Assembly: GCF_001571775.1 (NCBI RefSeq)
Contig: NZ_LRVM01000004.1
Coordinates: 186,001-250,000 of the forward strand
DNA: 64,000 nt
From: Anaerotignum neopropionicum
GTDB lineage: Bacteria; Bacillota; Clostridia; Lachnospirales; Anaerotignaceae
Reading direction: 5' to 3'
Part shown: piece by piece, positions 61,234-64,000 of the stretch
Numbering within the stretch: position 1 is the first letter of the stretch
Layout: each line of letters opens with the position of its first letter
The notes under the pieces: generated by a model
Told to the model about the DNA's origin: nothing
Databases searched by the model: none
What the model saw: only the letters and a program-made list of their open reading frames with translations
Made by a program: the position numbers and the translations under genes

Positions 61234-62058
61234 TTGGTAAAGGAAACAAGAATAGTGAAGTTTGATACAGAGCTGAAAATTGAAGCCTATCATTTTCAAG
61301 GGATTATGCAAAAATTCCCCAATCATTTTCATGATTATTATGTTATTGGCTTTATTGAAAATGGCAGCCGTTATGTATCATGTAAAAATAAGAGTTATAC
61401 TGTAGAGCCGGGAGATTTGGTGCTGTTTAATCCGGGGGATAATCATGCTTGTGAACAGATTGATGGGAAAGCCTTGGATTATCGATGTATCAATATTCAG
61501 CCGGAAGTAATGCGGCGGGCAGTTTTTGAAATAACTGGGGTTGCGGGCTTGCCCTATTTTACGAACCAGGTGGTTTTTCATAGCGAAATGGTTTCAATTT
61601 TAAAAGAGATGCATTTGATGATTATGCAAGAGGAAAAGGATTTCAGAAAGGAAGAGATATTTTTATTGCTGTTGGAACAGCTGATTGAAGAATACACGGA
61701 ACAAGAAGTGACGACTTCTAGGGCTGAACAAAGCTGTGAAATAAAGGTTATTTGTGAATTTTTGGAACAAAATTACATTAATAATATTAAGCTGGAGGAT
61801 TTAAGCAATTTGACCGGTTTTAGCAAGTATTATTTGCTGCGATCCTTTACCAAGCAAAAGGGAATTTCTCCGTACAGCTATTTGGAAACCATACGCATTG
61901 GGAAAGCCAAAAGGCTTTTGGAGCAAGGCGTGATGCCCATCGAGGTTGCGATGCTTACCGGTTTTACCGATCAAAGTCATTTTACAAATTTCTTCAAGAA
62001 GTTTATTGGTCTTACGCCTAAGCAATATTTAAACATATTTAAAGGGATACAGGAATAG
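61234..62058 (+). CDS. AraC-family transcriptional regulator with cupin sensor domain
   Basis: This 274-residue regulator has an N-terminal cupin-like ligand domain (about 20-140: FPNHFHDYYVIGFIENGSRY, VEPGDLVLFNPGDNHACEQI) and a C-terminal double HTH (about 175-272: IKLEDLSNLTGFSKYYLLRS and PIEVAMLTGFTDQSHFTNFF). The start TTG 61234 follows AAAGGGGGGG. The ATG at 61228 stops at once. It is 17 nt from an EamA transporter gene, which it probably controls. The ligand is likely a small metabolite or amino acid exported by that carrier. Confidence 0.9.
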   Translation: MVKETRIVKFDTELKIEAYHFQGIMQKFPNHFHDYYVIGFIENGSRYVSCKNKSYTVEPGDLVLFNPGDNHACEQIDGKALDYRCINIQPEVMRRAVFEITGVAGLPYFTNQVVFHSEMVSILKEMHLMIMQEEKDFRKEEIFLLLLEQLIEEYTEQEVTTSRAEQSCEIKVICEFLEQNYINNIKLEDLSNLTGFSKYYLLRSFTKQKGISPYSYLETIRIGKAKRLLEQGVMPIEVAMLTGFTDQSHFTNFFKKFIGLTPKQYLNIFKGIQE

Positions 62059-62075
62059 TTGAATAGGAGAAAAAA

Positions 62076-62990
62076 ATGAGCGAAAAAAAAGAAACCACCG
62101 GTCACTTACTTACCGTTATGACAATTATAGTTTGGGGCACTACCTTCATCTCAACGAAGGTGCTGCTTCAATCAATGACACCTGTTGAAATATTATTTAT
62201 TCGATTTGCAATAGGTTGGATTGCATTGTCCCTTGTTTATCCCCATAGACTTAGGTTTAAAGAAAGAAAACAGGAGATGTATTTTGCGGCAGCAGGTTTA
62301 TGTGGCATCACCCTTTATTATTTGTTGGAAAATATCGCATTGATGTATACATTTGCTTCAAATGTTGGTGTCATTATATCCATTGCGCCATTTTTTACCG
62401 CTGTTTTTGCCCATGTATTTTTAAAAGAAGAACGGCTGACGTTCCAATTTTTTGTGGGTTTTTTGATTGCATTTACTGGAGTTTTTTTGATTAGCTTTAA
62501 TGGCTTCAGCGTTTTAAAGCTAAACCCACGAGGTGATATTTTGGCGGTTCTTGCAGCAGTGGTTTGGTCAGTGTATTCAATTTTAACAAAGAAAATTGGT
62601 GAGTTTCAATATAATACGATTCAAACAACTCGGAGAATTTTCTTTTATGGTCTAGTGTTCATGTTGCCCTCATTAAAAATATTTCAATTTAATCCAAGTG
62701 TTGTTGTACTTATTCAGCCTACAAACCTATTTAATATACTATTCTTAGGGCTGGGGGCCTCTGCATTATGTTTTGTTACATGGAATGCGGCAGTTCGTAT
62801 ATTAGGCGCAGTAAAAACGAGTGTATATATTTATTTGGTACCTGTCATAACGATTGCAACGTCTATAATAGTATTGAAAGAAAGAATCACAGGGATGGCG
62901 ATGTTAGGCGTGATTTTGACACTAACAGGGCTATTTATTTCTGAGAATAGAATCACATTTAAAACAAAAGAAGGGCTTAATAATGAATAA
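62076..62990 (+). CDS. EamA/DMT-family transporter
   Basis: This 304-residue protein has ten hydrophobic segments and two EamA repeats. The first is LLTVMTIIVWGTTFISTKVL (about 9-28), with a conserved SNVGVIISIAPFFTAVFAHV. The second has DILAVLAAVVWSVYSILTKK (about 152-171) and VKTSVYIYLVPVITIATSII. The family mainly exports metabolites such as amino acids. AGGAG precedes ATG 62076. Paired with the AraC regulator. A terminator (GCGGAGTTT/AAACTCTGC plus T5) lies at 63220-63263. Confidence 0.9.
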   Translation: MSEKKETTGHLLTVMTIIVWGTTFISTKVLLQSMTPVEILFIRFAIGWIALSLVYPHRLRFKERKQEMYFAAAGLCGITLYYLLENIALMYTFASNVGVIISIAPFFTAVFAHVFLKEERLTFQFFVGFLIAFTGVFLISFNGFSVLKLNPRGDILAVLAAVVWSVYSILTKKIGEFQYNTIQTTRRIFFYGLVFMLPSLKIFQFNPSVVVLIQPTNLFNILFLGLGASALCFVTWNAAVRILGAVKTSVYIYLVPVITIATSIIVLKERITGMAMLGVILTLTGLFISENRITFKTKEGLNNE

Positions 62991-63219
62991 CCCTAATAAA
63001 AGTGGACGATGCTGCGCTGGGTTCTTTGCGGCGAGGGTATAAAATAAATTGTTCTTTTAGCTAATCCCAATATAATATAAATGAAAGAGTGGATGCATAT
63101 GGCTACGAAGTCGGATCAGCGCTATTTTTAGTTTCATCAACAGTAAGAAAGGTGATTTACACCACCAACGGAATAGACTAAGAGAAACAACTTGTATAAA
63201 ATGAGTGAATAATTATGAG

Positions 63220-63263
63220 GCGGAGTTTTAGGTCGTTTAAAGGATCTATAAACTCTGCTTTTT
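63220..63263 (+). terminator. Terminator downstream of the EamA gene
   Basis: GCGGAGTTT (63220-63228) pairs with AAACTCTGC (63250-63258) with one G-T pair, followed by TTTTT. The rest of 62991-63699 contains only short broken ORFs and AT-rich DNA. Confidence 0.75.
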
Positions 63264-63699
63264 ATGTTGCAAAAAAGTAATAAACAGAAAATTTTCATAG
63301 AGCTAATTATATAAATTTAACAAAACTTTTGCAATATTACATCACAAATCTTTGGACAATGGAATTATTCGAAGAAAGCTTTTATTCGAAATTATTTTTA
63401 TCCAAGTTGTCCATTGTATTTTAAAACGCAAATGGATGAAAAACTCTAAAGTTAGCAGATGATGAAAAATTTCCCATAAAGTATTTAATAAGACATACAA
63501 ACGAGGTAAGCTTCCGGTTATAGTTTGTGCTAAAGATTGACAGAGAAAGGGATTCTATTTTGTCTGTGCTAATTTGTTTCCTATGAAATAAAAAAAGGTT
63601 GGCAGACATGTTACAAATTTCAACCGAAATGCATATTAATATAATGACAGAGTTTTGCTTGCGATGGGAAGAAAAAACGAAGGGAAGTAGGATTTGCGT

Positions 63700-64000
63700 A
63701 TGTATGAAGAAATTTTGGTAGATAAAGTTGTTTGCAGCGAATTGTTTAAGATGTCGGATTACAAAAAAATGTTAAAATCGAAAACATTGTAGTTCCCGAA
63801 AAAAGTACCGCAGGGGGTACTACAGAAATTTCTGTATTGGATTGTACGCCCATAATAGATAAAGAACAGGATATGCTGAAGGCCAAAATGACATTGTTTA
63901 TTCAAAAAAAGCTGGTGGTCAAAACTCCGGATTGCAAAGAATTCCCTTTGGAATACGGATTCAGGATTAAAAGAAAGGTTTGTTTTAAAAACTGTACGCC
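63700..64000 (+). pseudogene. Frameshifted, partial gene of unknown function
   Basis: From ATG 63700 the frame reads MYEEILVDKVVCSELFKMSD and stops at TAG 63790. A second frame takes over after the A7 tract at about 63762-63768 and continues to the right edge: KIENIVVPEKSTAGGTTEIS, VLDCTPIIDKEQDMLKAKMT, VVKTPDCKEFPLEYGF. A single base added to the A run would join the two frames. I do not recognise the family. Alternating hydrophobic residues suggest a beta-rich protein. It may be a true frameshift, phase-variable tract or ribosomal slippage. The gene is cut by the window end. Confidence 0.5.

Overview
The window looks like a chromosome segment of a low-GC, endospore-forming Firmicute of class Clostridia, probably a Lachnospiraceae or Anaerotignum-like lineage (the genus is inference). 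The signs are AT-rich intergenic DNA, strong AGGAGG ribosome sites, the forespore sigma factor SigG, a CIRCE-controlled groESL operon, a NifS/NifU pair and a Firmicutes-type L-serine dehydratase. Most of the window is core chromosome. The accessory signals are one decayed IS3-family element, one hairpin-rich intergenic element, a degenerate tRNA-Lys, Cys-rich mini-genes and several unexplained intergenic stretches.

Layout. 1-8 kb: a tight plus-strand operon xseA(partial)-xseB-ispA-DUF212-dxs-tlyA-nadK-argR-recN (DNA repair, isoprenoid precursors, NAD kinase, arginine repressor). 8-10.4 kb: a divergent XRE regulator and nifS-nifU. 10.7-16.4 kb: an EF-G paralogue, a thioredoxin-reductase-like flavoprotein and groES-groEL. 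16.8-19.9 kb: a serine-use cluster sdaAB-sdaAA-sstT. 20.3-24.2 kb: luxS (minus strand), an HD protein, a secreted GH26-like protein, a DUF1540 mini-protein and a histidine phosphatase. 24.3-28.2 kb: ylxM-ffh-rpsP-khpA-[hairpin array]-rimM-trmD, followed by satP instead of the usual rplS.

28.8-32.3 kb: an IS3-family relic sitting inside what was a transcription terminator, a YheO-like regulator, a ClC-family channel or antiporter and a degenerate tRNA-Lys. 32.5-40.7 kb: a two-component system, PhzF and cupin genes divergent from a MocR-type regulator, a threonine-dehydrogenase-like enzyme and a LysR regulator.

41.0-49.2 kb is the most interesting block. A strong promoter drives a leader of about 390 nt with about nine hairpins that ends in an intrinsic terminator just before speD. 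The operon behind it (speD, arginine-decarboxylase-type speA, speE, speB, carboxyspermidine dehydrogenase, nspC) encodes both known routes from putrescine to spermidine. Aspartokinase follows, which can supply the aspartate semialdehyde used by the second route. The leader matches no riboswitch class I can recognise and contains competing pairings typical of a switch, so it is my best candidate for an undescribed regulatory RNA.

49.2-64 kb: an ABC transporter without its binding protein, two tiny Cys-rich genes (one with eight consecutive cysteines), an HPt protein plus a REC-GGDEF*-EAL-PAS protein with degenerate GGDEF, sigG behind a forespore-type promoter, an isochorismatase-like hydrolase, DUF5662-mnmA, a Na/Pi symporter, an AraC regulator with an EamA transporter, and a frameshifted partial gene at the right edge.
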